Positions 54,204 to 63,782 are shown, counted from the stretch's first letter. The stretch: 64,000 nucleotides of DNA from Streptomyces sp. HUAS 15-9 (GCF_025642155.1 NZ_CP106798.1:930001-994000), one strand, 5' to 3'. Program-made: numbers and translations. The notes: generated by a model not told the origin, from the sequence alone.

Positions 54204-55168
54204 AGCAGCTCCTTGTAGGCGTCGTAGTCCGCGTCGGGTTCGCCGGTGGGCCGGTAGTGGTCGGGATGGCGGGCCCCGTCCGTCCACACCGGCTCGACGC
54301 GCAGCCCCATCCGCACCTGGTCGTACGGGATGCCGCCGATACGACCGTGCAGCGCGAGACCGGCACCGTCGAGGGCGATGTGCGCGTAGACGTAGGGCAC
54401 CTCGATGTCGAGGTTCTTCGCCTTGATGTTGACGATGCAGAAGGTGGTGACCGTGCCGCGGGGACCCACTTCCACCTGTTCGGCCGTGGCGACACCACAT
54501 GTGGGGCACGCCCCCCTGGGCGGGACGTACACCTTGCGGCAGGACGGACAGCGCTCGCCGACGGTGCGCCGTCCGGAGAGGGCGGCGATGTAGGCGGACT
54601 GCGCGCGGCCGGGCGAGTAGGTGTAGTCGAGGCGGGCGGCGGCGACGATCCCGGTGACCGGGTCCTCGAACTCGCCGCTGTGCGCCTCGGCTTCGGCGCT
54701 CTCGCCCGCCTCGGTCACCTCGCCCGTCTCGTCCTCGTACGGCTCGAAGCAGGCGATGTCCGTGATGGCGCCGGAGCGCTCCTGGGCCCAGCGCACGCGC
54801 ACCCGCATGCCGGTGTGCACGGCGTCGGGGCCGGGTGCGTCCAGGGCGTGCAGGAGGGCGGTGTCGGCGCCGTCGAGCCGGACAAGGACCCAGGCGAAGG
54901 GGGTGCCGAGGGGCTGACCGCGGCGGGGGTCATGGCTCCAGGCCCAGGTGGTGACGGTGCCGGTCGGGGCGACCTCGACGAGGTCGCGTATCTCCTCGGC
55001 GGTGACGGGGTCGTACTCGACGGGCGGCACGAGGACGCGGCCGTCGCCGGTCCGCACGCCGAGCACGACGCGCTCGCGCAGGCCGGTGAGGAAGGCGCTC
55101 TGGACCGGGCCGAGGGATCGGGTGAAGGGAAACTCCACGACCAGCGGGGCGCTCAGGACTTCGGGCAT
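54200..55168 (-). CDS. Double DUF35 (zinc-ribbon/OB-fold) protein
   Basis: 322-aa partner of the thiolase-like proteins. Two DUF35 units are fused. The first (about 1-130) has lost its zinc-ribbon cysteines (LGVRTGDGRVLVPPVEYDP). The second (about 185-320) keeps them (GERCPSCRKVYVPPRGACPTCG), followed by an OB fold (GTVTTFCIVN). An acidic, Glu/Ala-rich linker joins them. DUF35 proteins bring acyl-CoA or stabilise thiolase partners. It overlaps the downstream gene by GTGA and sits 22 bp after the enoyl-CoA hydratase gene. Confidence 0.85.
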   Translation of the reverse strand: MPEVLSAPLVVEFPFTRSLGPVQSAFLTGLRERVVLGVRTGDGRVLVPPVEYDPVTAEEIRDLVEVAPTGTVTTWAWSHDPRRGQPLGTPFAWVLVRLDGADTALLHALDAPGPDAVHTGMRVRVRWAQERSGAITDIACFEPYEDETGEVTEAGESAEAEAHSGEFEDPVTGIVAAARLDYTYSPGRAQSAYIAALSGRRTVGERCPSCRKVYVPPRGACPTCGVATAEQVEVGPRGTVTTFCIVNIKAKNLDIEVPYVYAHIALDGAGLALHGRIGGIPYDQVRMGLRVEPVWTDGARHPDHYRPTGEPDADYDAYKELL

Positions 55169-55190
55169 GGAAGGCTCTCTCCTTCGCGGG

Positions 55191-55991
55191 TCAGGCGCGC
55201 TTGTAGACGGGGGGTCGCTTCTCCGCGAAGGCACGGGCGCCTTCCTTGGAGTCCGCGGTGTCGAAGACCGGCCAGCCGCGCGCCAGTTCGGCGGCGAGCC
55301 CGTCGGTCTCGGTCATCTCCGCGGTCTCGTACACCGAGGCCTTGACGGCCTCGACGGCCAACGGGCCGCAGGCGTTGACCTGTTCGGCGATCTCCAGGGC
55401 CTTGCCGAGCGCGGTGCCGTCGGGGACGACATGGCCGATCAGCCCGATGTCCGCGGCCTCGCGGGCGCTGTAGGGCCGCCCGGTGAGCAGCATCTCCAGC
55501 GCGTGGGTGCGCGGGATCTGCCGTTGCAGCCGGACGGTCGAGCCGCCGATCGGGAAGAGCCCGCGCCTGACCTCGAACAGGCCGAAGATCGCGGACTCGC
55601 CCGCGACCCGGATGTCGGTGCCCTGCAGGATCTCCGTCCCGCCCGCGACGCAGTACCCCTCGACGGCGGCGATCACCGGTTTGCGCGGGCGATGGTGGCG
55701 CAGCATCGCCTTCCAGTGCAGGTCGGGATCGGCCTTGAGCCGGTCGCGGTAGTGCTCCCCCGCCATGCCCCGGCCGGCCAGCGCCTTGAGGTCCATCCCG
55801 GTGCAGAAGGCGCCCCCGGCCCCGGTGAGCACGATCGAGCGGACCGTGTCGTCCTCGTCGGCCTCCAGCCAGCCGTCGTACAGGCCCACGAGCATGGGCA
55901 ACGAGAGCGCGTTCTTGGCGTCGGGCCTGTTGAGCGTGAGCACCAGTGCGGCGCCCTCGCGCTGCACGGTGAGGTGTTCCGTCCCACCCAT
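55191..55991 (-). CDS. Enoyl-CoA hydratase/isomerase family protein
   Basis: Crotonase-fold enzyme of 266 aa adding water to (or isomerising) an enoyl-CoA. The oxyanion-hole segments are GAGGAFCTGMDLKAL and AVEGYCVAGGTEILQGTDIRVA; the second catalytic Glu region is FGLFEVRRGLFPIGG, which keeps one of the two usual glutamates. SD GGGGAG precedes the ATG. First gene of the four-gene acyl-CoA operon, divergent from an acyl-CoA synthetase across a palindrome. Confidence 0.9.
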   Translation of the reverse strand: MGGTEHLTVQREGAALVLTLNRPDAKNALSLPMLVGLYDGWLEADEDDTVRSIVLTGAGGAFCTGMDLKALAGRGMAGEHYRDRLKADPDLHWKAMLRHHRPRKPVIAAVEGYCVAGGTEILQGTDIRVAGESAIFGLFEVRRGLFPIGGSTVRLQRQIPRTHALEMLLTGRPYSAREAADIGLIGHVVPDGTALGKALEIAEQVNACGPLAVEAVKASVYETAEMTETDGLAAELARGWPVFDTADSKEGARAFAEKRPPVYKRA

Positions 55992-56056
55992 TGACCGTCT
56001 CCCCTCTGAAATAACGAGAACAGGTTGCAGTAGGCGCGTGGGCACTTCAAGGGTTT

Positions 56057-56073
56057 TCTGACAGATAGTCAGA
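56057..56073. promoter_or_regulatory. TetR-like operator in the divergent acyl-CoA promoter
   Basis: TCTGAC-AGATA-GTCAGA, a perfect 6-bp inverted repeat with 5-bp centre, lies in the 188-bp gap between the enoyl-CoA hydratase and acyl-CoA synthetase genes. TGAC-N5-GTCA operators are common for TetR-family acyl-CoA regulators. No regulator gene is adjacent. Confidence 0.6.
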
Positions 56074-56179
56074 TTTCTTGGCGCGGGCCCTTCCCACTTG
56101 CCGCGCCCTTTGCTCTGATGACCGGCGAACCGTCGGATGCCAGGCACGCCCGCGCGCTGCGACAGGGTCAGGAGGAGCG

Positions 56180-57799
56180 GTGGAGTACAACCTTGCCGAC
56201 CTGTTCGAGTCGGTCGTCGACGTGGTCCCGGACCGCGAGGCGCTCGTGTACATCGACCGCCCCGGCACGGGCACGGAGCGCCGGCTCACCTACGCGGAGC
56301 TGGACACCGCCGCCAACCGCATCGGCCACTACCTGATCGACAGCGGGATACGCCCCGGCGAGCACCTCGGCCTCCATCTCTACAACGGGATCGAGTACCT
56401 GCAGACGGTGCTCGCCTGTCTGAAGGCGCGGATCGTCCCGGTCAACGTCAACTACCGCTATGTGGAAGAGGAATTGGTGTACCTCTACCGCGACGCGGAC
56501 CTGGCGGCCCTGGTCTTCGACGCCGAGTTCACCGACCGGGTGGCGGCGGCGCTGCCGCGGACTCGGAAGCTGCGGCACGTGGTGCGGGTGGGGAGCCCGG
56601 CGCCGGGGGCGCGCGAGGTGCCGGCCGTGGCGTTCACGCAGGCCGAGGCGGCGGGGTCGCCCGAGCGCGGCTTCCCCGCGCGCTCGGCGGACGACCAGTT
56701 CATCATCTACACGGGCGGCACGACCGGGATGCCCAAGGGCGTGATGTGGCGCCAGGAGGACCTGTTCTTCGCGGGGCTGGGCGGCGGGGCACCGACCGGT
56801 GAGCCGGTGAAGAAGCCGGAGGAACTGGCCGAGCGGGTCGCGGCCGGCGGTTCGGGGATCACCTTCTTCCCCACGCCCCCGCTGATGCACGGCACCTCCA
56901 CCCTCACCGCGTTCATCGGCTTCCACTTCGGGCAACGGATCGTGCTCCACCGCAAGTTCGTGCCGGAGGAGGTGCTGCGGACCGTCGAGAAGGAGAAGGT
57001 CACCAGCATGTCGCTGGTGGGCGACGCGATGCTGCGGCCGCTGATCGACGCCTTGAGCGGGCCCATGAAGGGCACCGACTGCTCGTCCATGTTCAGCGTG
57101 TCCTCGTCGGGCGCGATCATGTCGGAGACGGTGCGCAGGCAGTTCCGCGAGCTGGTCCCGAACGCCCTGCTGCTGAACAACTTCGGCTCCTCCGAGTCCG
57201 GCTTCAACGGCACGGCCACGGACGACTCCGGTCCCGAGCGCGGGTTCCGCATCCGCGTCAACTCGCGTACGCAGGTGGTGGACCCGGCCACGTACGAGCC
57301 GGTCGCGGTGGGCGAGGTCGGCCGGGTCGCCCAGTGCGGTCACGTACCGCTCGGCTACTACAACGACCCCCGGAAGACGGCGGAGACCTTCTTCGAGAGG
57401 GACGGCCGGCGCTGGGTGCTGCTGGGCGACATGGCGACCGTCGACGAAGAGGGCGTCGTCACCGTGCTGGGCCGTGGCTCCCAGTGCATCAACACCGGGG
57501 GCGAGAAGGTGTACCCGGAGGAGGTCGAGCAGGCGCTCAAGTCCCATCCGGACGTGTACGACGCGCTCGTGGCCGGGGTGCCGGACACCAAGTGGGGCAA
57601 TCATGTGGCGGCGGTGGTGCAACTGCGCAAGGGCGCGGACCGGTTGTCCCTGACCGACCTCCAGAATCACTGCCGTGCGCAGCTGGCCGGTTACAAGATC
57701 CCGCGCCAGCTCGTGATCACCGATTCCATCCAGCGGTCGCCGAGCGGCAAGGCGGACTACCGGTGGGCGCGGGAGGTGGCGGTGGCCGCGGACCGGTAG
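56180..57799 (+). CDS. Acyl-CoA synthetase (FadD type)
   Basis: AMP-forming ligase of 539 aa that couples a carboxylic acid to CoA. ATP motif IIYTGGTTGMPKGVMWRQED; the A5/A7 region LLNNFGSSESGFNGT and LLGDMATVDEEGVVTVLGRGSQCINTGGEKVYPEEVE; catalytic Lys in RSPSGKADYRWA. It starts at GTG 56180 after AGGAGG. It is divergent from the hydratase/thiolase operon and probably supplies its acyl-CoA. The family fits long-chain or steroid-like acids. Confidence 0.9.
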   Translation: MEYNLADLFESVVDVVPDREALVYIDRPGTGTERRLTYAELDTAANRIGHYLIDSGIRPGEHLGLHLYNGIEYLQTVLACLKARIVPVNVNYRYVEEELVYLYRDADLAALVFDAEFTDRVAAALPRTRKLRHVVRVGSPAPGAREVPAVAFTQAEAAGSPERGFPARSADDQFIIYTGGTTGMPKGVMWRQEDLFFAGLGGGAPTGEPVKKPEELAERVAAGGSGITFFPTPPLMHGTSTLTAFIGFHFGQRIVLHRKFVPEEVLRTVEKEKVTSMSLVGDAMLRPLIDALSGPMKGTDCSSMFSVSSSGAIMSETVRRQFRELVPNALLLNNFGSSESGFNGTATDDSGPERGFRIRVNSRTQVVDPATYEPVAVGEVGRVAQCGHVPLGYYNDPRKTAETFFERDGRRWVLLGDMATVDEEGVVTVLGRGSQCINTGGEKVYPEEVEQALKSHPDVYDALVAGVPDTKWGNHVAAVVQLRKGADRLSLTDLQNHCRAQLAGYKIPRQLVITDSIQRSPSGKADYRWAREVAVAADR

Positions 57800-57955
57800 G
57801 CCGACGGGCGGCAGGCCTGAGCAGCGTACTCTGTGCGGACGGTCGACCCGGTGTTGAACAAACGGTGACGGTCGGCCGTACGGGTGATGACGGGCCCGGC
57901 CTCCCGAGCCTGGTCCACCGCACGAGCACCGGGCCACGCACGGAAGGACCTTCGG

Positions 57956-59791
57956 GTGTCGCACCTCACGCCTCCTCGTCAACTGCCGGACACCGAGACG
58001 GACTCGGACGCGGATACGGACGCGGAAGCCAAGGGGAGCGACGCACCGGACACCGAGGGCGCTCCGGAGGCCGAGCCCGCCCCACAGGACTCAGCAGGCC
58101 CGGAGGACTCAGCGGCCCCGCAGAGCGACCCCGTCTCCCCCGGCTGGTTCGGCTGGCGCCGCACGTACCCGCGGGTCGCGCGCGGTGTGTCCATCGGGAC
58201 CACGGTGCTCGCCGCCGCCCTCGTGCTCGGCGCGCTGCTGCTGCCGAACCAGCTCGACCGGCTCACGGTCTCCGCGTTCCTGCGCATCCCCGCGGAAGGA
58301 ATCCTCCTCGCGGGCCTGCTGCTCGCGCTGCCGTCGCGGCCGAGGCGGGTCACGGCGGTGGTTGTGGGCGTGCTGCTGGGCCTGCTCACCATCCTGAAGT
58401 GCGTCGACATGGGCTTCTACCAGGTGCTGGTGCGCCCCTTCGACCTGGTCCTCGACTGGGTCCTGCTCGACTCCGCCGCGGAGTGGATGAGGGAGTCGTT
58501 CGGCCCCAGCGGCGAGATGTTCGCCATCGCCGCGGTGCTCGTCCTCGTCGTCGCCGTCCTCGTCCTCACCACGCTCGCGATGGTGCGCCTGTCGAACCTG
58601 ATGGTCCGGCACCGCCCGGTGGCCGCCCGCACCACGCTGATCCTCGGCACCGCCTGGATCACCTGCGTCACCGTCGGCGTGCAGTTCGGCGACACCCCCG
58701 TCGCCGCCAAGCTCGACGCCGAGCTGATCGACAACCGGATCCAGCAGGTGCGGGCGGGTCTCCAGGACGCCCGTGTCTTCCAGCGGCAGGCCGCCGTCGA
58801 CGCCTTCGCGAAGACACCGCCCGACCAGCTGCTCACCGGACTGCGCGGCAAGGACGTGCTGTTCACGTTCATCGAGAGCTACGGCCGTACGGCGATCGAC
58901 GACCCGGCGATGGCCCCACGCATCGACGAGGTCCTCAAGGAGGGCACCGCCGGCCTCGAGGCGGCCGGGTTCGAGTCGCGCAGCGGCTGGCTCAGGTCAC
59001 CGGTGACGGGTGCCGGCAGCTGGCTCGCCCACTCCACGTTCCTGTCCGGCCTGTGGATCAAGAACCAGCAGCGCTACCGGAACCTGACGTCCAGTGACCG
59101 CATGACCCTCACCCGCTACTTCCGCAGGACCGGCGCCTGGAACACGGTCGGCATCGTGCCCGGGGTGCGCCGGGCCTGGCCCGAGGGGAAGTTCTTCGGC
59201 CTCGACCACATCTACGACTCCGAGCACCTCGGCTACCACGGCCCGTACTTCAGCTGGACCCCCGTGCCCGATCAGTTCAGCCTGGAGGCGTTCCAGCGGC
59301 TGGAGTTCGGCAAGAAGGACCGGGGCCCGCTGATGGCGGAGATCATCCTCGCCTCCAGCCACAACCCCTGGGCGCCCGTCGCCCACATGATCGACTGGAA
59401 CGACCTCGGCGACGGCTCGGTCTTCGAACAGATCAAGAAGGAGGGCAAGGACCCCAAGGAGGTCTGGAAGAACGCGGAGAGCGTGCGCACCGAGTACCGG
59501 GGCGCCATCGAGTACTCGCTGCGCAGTCTGACCGAGTTCATGGAGCGGTACGGCGACAAGAACACGGTCCTGGTCTTCCTCGGCGACCACCAGCCCGTGC
59601 CGACCGTCACCGCCGGCAGCACCAGCCGCGAGGTACCGGTCACGATCGTCGCCCATGACCCGAAGGTGCTGGACCGGATCTCCGACTGGGGCTGGACCGA
59701 GGGGCTCAAGCCGGCGAAGGACGCGCCGGTCTGGGCGATGAACAAGTTCCGAGACCGCTTCATGACGGCGTACGGCCCGAACGCCGGCTGA
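57956..59791 (+). CDS. Membrane sulfatase/phosphatase-fold protein (LtaS-like)
   Basis: Integral membrane protein of 611 aa with an extracytoplasmic alkaline-phosphatase-superfamily domain. GTG start after GGAAGGA. The first 70 residues are very acidic (Asp/Glu/Ala/Pro repeats), then about four membrane segments (about 80-235), then the enzyme domain (about 295-610). The domain shows LFTFIESYGR, GAGSWLAHSTFLSGLW and the metal-binding VFLGDHQPVPTV. Lipoteichoic-acid-synthase and sulfatase relatives share this layout; the reaction is not known. A wall-polymer or glycerol-phosphate transferase role is one option. Confidence 0.82.
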   Translation: MSHLTPPRQLPDTETDSDADTDAEAKGSDAPDTEGAPEAEPAPQDSAGPEDSAAPQSDPVSPGWFGWRRTYPRVARGVSIGTTVLAAALVLGALLLPNQLDRLTVSAFLRIPAEGILLAGLLLALPSRPRRVTAVVVGVLLGLLTILKCVDMGFYQVLVRPFDLVLDWVLLDSAAEWMRESFGPSGEMFAIAAVLVLVVAVLVLTTLAMVRLSNLMVRHRPVAARTTLILGTAWITCVTVGVQFGDTPVAAKLDAELIDNRIQQVRAGLQDARVFQRQAAVDAFAKTPPDQLLTGLRGKDVLFTFIESYGRTAIDDPAMAPRIDEVLKEGTAGLEAAGFESRSGWLRSPVTGAGSWLAHSTFLSGLWIKNQQRYRNLTSSDRMTLTRYFRRTGAWNTVGIVPGVRRAWPEGKFFGLDHIYDSEHLGYHGPYFSWTPVPDQFSLEAFQRLEFGKKDRGPLMAEIILASSHNPWAPVAHMIDWNDLGDGSVFEQIKKEGKDPKEVWKNAESVRTEYRGAIEYSLRSLTEFMERYGDKNTVLVFLGDHQPVPTVTAGSTSREVPVTIVAHDPKVLDRISDWGWTEGLKPAKDAPVWAMNKFRDRFMTAYGPNAG

Positions 59792-59845
59792 TCCCCCTGA
59801 CCGATCCGGGAAGGCGACGACTCACCGGTCCAGCAGGACGGCGAC

Positions 59846-60694
59846 TCACCGTTCCAGGAAGGTGACGACCCGGCGTACGAACCACTCCGGGTCGTCCAGC
59901 CACGGGTGGTGCCCGGCGCCGGGCTGGACGGTGAGCTCGGCGTTCAAAAAGGCCTCGGCGGCGCGGCGGGCGAGGTAGGGGCGGGGGCCGCCGTCGAGTT
60001 CGCCCGCGTGCACGAGGACCGGGGCGGTCAGGGCGGTGAGTGCGGCGCGGGTCGCGTCCGGGTCGAAGGCGCCGTCGGCGAAATAGCGGCCCTCCGCCTC
60101 CTCGTTGGTCTGTTCCTCGGTCGCCTCGTCGAGTGCACGGGCGGCGTCGTCCCAGCGGCCGAAGTAGAAGGGGGCGAGCGCCGGGTCGAAGTCGGCCCGC
60201 CCCGTCAGCCAGGCCTCCAGCGCCGGGAACCCCTTCTCGAACCACGGCTCGTGCGCGCGCAGCCGGGCCGCGGCCAGCCGGTCGTCGACGGTGGCCCGCA
60301 TACCGAGGGCCGACGGATTGGGGGTGATCAGCGCGAGCCGCCGCACCCGTGCCGGATACCGTGCCGCGTACAGGATCGCCAGGCTCCCGGCCGCCGAGTG
60401 CGCGAGCAGATCCATCCGCTCCAGCCCCATGTGGGCGCGCAATGCCTCCACGTCGTCGACCATGTGGTCGCAGCGGTACGTCGCCGGATCCGCCGGGACC
60501 GCGGAGTCGCCGGTCCCCCGCAGGTCGAGCAGGATCAGTCGGCGGTGGGCGGTGAGTCCCCCCAGGTCTTTGAGGTAGACGGAGGCCCGCATCGGTCCCC
60601 CGGGCAGGACGACGAGGGGTTCGCCCTCGCCGCGCAGGTGATAGGCGAGCTCGGTCCCGTCGGGTGCGGTGAAGGTCGGCATGCCGCCGATCAT
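59846..60694 (-). CDS. Alpha/beta hydrolase (proline iminopeptidase-like)
   Basis: Cytosolic hydrolase of 282 aa. VVLPGGPMRASVYL is the HGGPG-type oxyanion segment (here LPGGP), the nucleophile elbow is LLAHSAAGSLAI, the acid lies near LVHAGELDGGP and the histidine in QPGAGHHPWLDDP. Resembles proline iminopeptidase/haloalkane-dehalogenase-like hydrolases. It may start at MPTFTAPDG four codons later (60682). A duplicated stretch of about 20 bases lies just past its stop. Confidence 0.82.
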   Translation of the reverse strand: MIGGMPTFTAPDGTELAYHLRGEGEPLVVLPGGPMRASVYLKDLGGLTAHRRLILLDLRGTGDSAVPADPATYRCDHMVDDVEALRAHMGLERMDLLAHSAAGSLAILYAARYPARVRRLALITPNPSALGMRATVDDRLAAARLRAHEPWFEKGFPALEAWLTGRADFDPALAPFYFGRWDDAARALDEATEEQTNEEAEGRYFADGAFDPDATRAALTALTAPVLVHAGELDGGPRPYLARRAAEAFLNAELTVQPGAGHHPWLDDPEWFVRRVVTFLER

Positions 60695-60861
60695 CGGGGT
60701 GGACCGGGACCGGTCGCAACGGAGTTCCCTCGGAGCCCGACCGGGCGGAGAATCCTGGTGGCGCTCTTGCCCCGGCCACGGCGGCCTGGATTACTGATCC
60801 CGGATGGGGCGACCGAATGATCGGTTGCCCCGAATCGATGCGCGGCGAGGAGAGGTGCCCC

Positions 60862-62160
60862 ATGGCTGATGGTGCGACGGAGCTGCTCGACGCGGGGGAA
60901 CGGCTCGACGCGGAGGCGCTCGCGGCACTGCAGCTGGAGCGGATGCGCGCCTCCCTGCGGCACGCCTACGAGCACGTGCCCTTCTACCGGCAGTCCTTCG
61001 ACGAGGCCGGAGTCCGGCCGGAGGACTGCCGCTCCCTGACCGACCTGGCCCGCTTCCCCTTCACCACCAAGGCCGACCTGCGGGAGAACTATCCGTACGG
61101 GATGTTCGCCGTACCCCGCGACCGTATTCGCCGGATCCACGCGTCGAGCGGCACCACGGGACGCCCCACGGTGGTCGGCTATACGGAGAACGACCTTTCC
61201 ATGTGGGCGGACATGATGGCGCGCTCGATCCGGGCGGCGGGCGGGCGCGCCGGCGACACGGTGCATGTGGCCTACGGCTATGGGCTGTTCACCGGCGGTC
61301 TGGGCGCCCACTACGGTGCCGAGCGGCTTGGCTGTACGGTCGTCCCCGCGTCCGGCGGTATGACAACCCGCCAGGTCCAGCTGATCCAGGACCTCCGGCC
61401 CGGGATCATCATGGTCACCCCGTCGTACATGCTCACCCTGCTCGACGAGTTCGAACGGCAGGGCGTCGACCCGCGCGGGACCTCGCTGCGGGTCGGTGTG
61501 TTCGGTGCCGAACCGTGGACGGAGGAGATGCGGCGCGAGATCGAGGAGCGGTTCGCGATCGACGCCGTCGACCTCTACGGGCTCTCCGAGGTGATCGGGC
61601 CGGGTGTCTCCCAGGAGTGCGTGGAGACCAAGGACGGGCTGCACATCTGGGAGGACCACTTCTTCCCGGAGGTCGTGGACCCGATCACCGGCGAGGTGCT
61701 CCCGGACGGCGAGGAGGGCGAGCTGGTCTTCACCTCGCTCACCAAGGAGGCCATGCCGGTGGTCCGTTACCGGACCCGTGACCTGACCCGGCTGCTGCCG
61801 GGCACGGCACGGGTGTTCCGGCGGATGCGGAAGGTGACCGGGCGCAGCGACGACATGGTGATCGTGCGCGGGATCAACCTGTTCCCGACCCAGATCGAGG
61901 AGATCGTGCTGCGCACACCGGGCGTCGCCCCGCACTTCCAGCTGCGCCTCACCCGGGAGGGCCGTCTCGACGCGCTCACCGTACGGGCCGAGGCGCGCCC
62001 CGGCGCCACGCCCGAGGCGCGGGAGGAGGCCGCGCGGGTCATCGCCGCGGCCGTGAAGGACGGGATCGGCGTGTCCGTCGGCGTCGAGATCGTCGAACCG
62101 GAGTCGCTGGAGCGCTCGGTGGGCAAGCTCCGCCGGATCGTGGACCTGCGTCCGCGGTAG
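60862..62160 (+). CDS. paaK: Phenylacetate-CoA ligase
   Basis: AMP-forming ligase of 432 aa converting phenylacetate to phenylacetyl-CoA. Matches PaaK by length, by RIHASSGTTGRPTVVGYT, AYGYGLFTGGLGAHYGAERLG, DLYGLSEVIGPGVSQEC and the C-terminal domain (GRSDDMVIVRGINLFPTQIEE). GGAGAGG precedes ATG 60862. No paaABCDE oxygenase genes are nearby, so it may feed the acyl-CoA network or act in secondary metabolism. Convergent with the next ligase, 15 bp apart. Confidence 0.92.
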   Translation: MADGATELLDAGERLDAEALAALQLERMRASLRHAYEHVPFYRQSFDEAGVRPEDCRSLTDLARFPFTTKADLRENYPYGMFAVPRDRIRRIHASSGTTGRPTVVGYTENDLSMWADMMARSIRAAGGRAGDTVHVAYGYGLFTGGLGAHYGAERLGCTVVPASGGMTTRQVQLIQDLRPGIIMVTPSYMLTLLDEFERQGVDPRGTSLRVGVFGAEPWTEEMRREIEERFAIDAVDLYGLSEVIGPGVSQECVETKDGLHIWEDHFFPEVVDPITGEVLPDGEEGELVFTSLTKEAMPVVRYRTRDLTRLLPGTARVFRRMRKVTGRSDDMVIVRGINLFPTQIEEIVLRTPGVAPHFQLRLTREGRLDALTVRAEARPGATPEAREEAARVIAAAVKDGIGVSVGVEIVEPESLERSVGKLRRIVDLRPR

Positions 62161-62175
62161 GAGCCGGGTCGGAGG

Positions 62176-63672
62176 TCAGCCGCCGAAGCGGTCCCGCAGC
62201 TCGCGCTTGAGGATCTTCCCGCTGGCGTTGCGCGGCAGCTCCTCCACGAACAGCACGCGTTTGGGTGCCTTGAAGGAAGCGAGCCGCTCGCGCGCGTGGG
62301 CGATCAGCTCGGCCTCGGTGACCTCGCCGCGCAGGACGACGATCGCCGTGACGGCCTCGATCCACCGCTCGTCGGCAAGGCCGATCACGGCGGCCTCGGC
62401 GACCGCCTCGTGGGTGTACAGGGCGTCCTCGACCTGCCGTGAAGCGATCAGCACACCACCGGAGTTGATGACGTCCTTCACCCGGTCGACGATCGTGAAG
62501 TAGCCGTGCGCGTCCCGCACCGCGAGGTCGCCGGAGTGGAACCAGCCGTCGCGGAAGGCGGCGGCGGTCTCCTCGGGCTTGTCCCAGTAACCCTCGCACA
62601 ACTGCGGTGAGCGGTAGACGATTTCACCGGGCGTGCCGTCGGGCACGTCCACCCCGTCCTCGTCCACCACCCGCGCGTCCACGAACAGCACGGTGCGGCC
62701 GCAGGAGTCGAGCCTGCCCTTGTGCTCGGTGGGTGCGAGCACCGTGGCGAGGGGGCCGATCTCGCTCTGGCCGAAGCAGTTGTAGAGCGCGAGCCGGGGC
62801 AGCCTGTCGCGCAGCCGCTCCAGCACGGGCACCGGCATGATCGACGCGCCGTAGTAGGCCTTGCGCAGACCGCTCAGGTCCCGGGTCGCGAAGTCGGGGC
62901 GGTTCGCGAGCGCGATCCACACGGTGGGCGGTGCGAACAGGCTGTCCACGCGCCCGTCCTCGATCAGGTCGAAGAGCGTGTCCCCGTCCGGTGCGTCGAG
63001 GATGATGTTGGTCGCGCCGATCGCGAGGCAGGGCAGCAGGAACACATGCATCTGGGCCGAGTGGTACAGCGGCAGCGCGTGCACGGGCCGGTCGCCGGCG
63101 CTCAGGTCGAGGGCGGTGATGGCGCTCAGGTACTCGTGCACCAGGGACCGGTGGGTCATCATCGCGCCCTTGGGCAGCGCGGTGGTGCCCGAGGTGTACA
63201 GCAGCTGCACGAGGTCCTCGGTGCGCGGTTCGGGACCTTCGTACGGCTGTGCCGAGGCGAGTCCCGCGAGGAGCGAGTCGTCGGCGTCGCGCAGCGGCAA
63301 CACCCGTACGTCTTCGGGCAGTCGGGCGGTGAGGTCGGGGTCGGCCAGCACGAGCGTGCTGCCCGACTGGCCGACGATGTACGCGAGGTCGTCGCCGGTC
63401 AGGTTCTGGTTCACCGGCACGTGCACGAGGCCCGCGCGGGCGCAGGCGAGGAAGGCGATGAGGTAGGCGTCGGAGTTGTGGCCGTAGGCGCCCACCCGGT
63501 CGCCGGGGGCGAGGCCCTGGTCGAGGAGCACACGCGCCGCGCGGGAGACGGCGTCGTCCAGTTCCTCGTACGTCCACCTGCGCTCGCGGTACTCGACCGC
63601 GACGCGCGCGGGGGTGCGCCGGGCGCTGCGCCGCAGCACCCCGTCAACCGTGCTGCCCTGTCCCTGCGTCAT
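62176..63672 (-). CDS. Acyl-CoA synthetase (AMP-forming)
   Basis: AMP-forming acid-CoA ligase of 498 aa. LLYTSGTTALPKGAMMTHRS is the ATP loop, YNCFGQSEIGPLATVL the A5 region, WFHSGDLAVRDAHGYFTIVDRVKDVINSGG the hinge and adenylate-binding part; the catalytic Lys is in PRNASGKILKRELR. Medium- or long-chain acid specificity is likely but cannot be fixed. A degenerate palindromic repeat lies just upstream of its start. Confidence 0.9.
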   Translation of the reverse strand: MTQGQGSTVDGVLRRSARRTPARVAVEYRERRWTYEELDDAVSRAARVLLDQGLAPGDRVGAYGHNSDAYLIAFLACARAGLVHVPVNQNLTGDDLAYIVGQSGSTLVLADPDLTARLPEDVRVLPLRDADDSLLAGLASAQPYEGPEPRTEDLVQLLYTSGTTALPKGAMMTHRSLVHEYLSAITALDLSAGDRPVHALPLYHSAQMHVFLLPCLAIGATNIILDAPDGDTLFDLIEDGRVDSLFAPPTVWIALANRPDFATRDLSGLRKAYYGASIMPVPVLERLRDRLPRLALYNCFGQSEIGPLATVLAPTEHKGRLDSCGRTVLFVDARVVDEDGVDVPDGTPGEIVYRSPQLCEGYWDKPEETAAAFRDGWFHSGDLAVRDAHGYFTIVDRVKDVINSGGVLIASRQVEDALYTHEAVAEAAVIGLADERWIEAVTAIVVLRGEVTEAELIAHARERLASFKAPKRVLFVEELPRNASGKILKRELRDRFGG

Positions 63673-63689
63673 GGCACATGATCCTCTGT

Positions 63690-63720
63690 CCCCCGCTCGA
63701 GGAGGTCAAGAACTCGGGAG
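63690..63720. repeat. Degenerate copy of the CTCGAG palindromic repeat
   Basis: CCCCCGCTCGAGGAGGTCAA followed by GAACTCGGGAG matches the element inside the phospholipase gene at 39296-39335. It is intergenic, between two divergent genes. Confidence 0.5.
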
Positions 63721-63782
63721 CCCGCACACATACCCGTTGGTACGCTCTACCGCTCCTTCCCTCAATGACGTCGGGAGGCACG

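Noticed and set aside
59813..59857. Two imperfect copies of a GGCGAC...CTCACCG.TCCAG unit next to the hydrolase stop
   Set aside because: Short, imperfect and isolated; likely a small local duplication without function.
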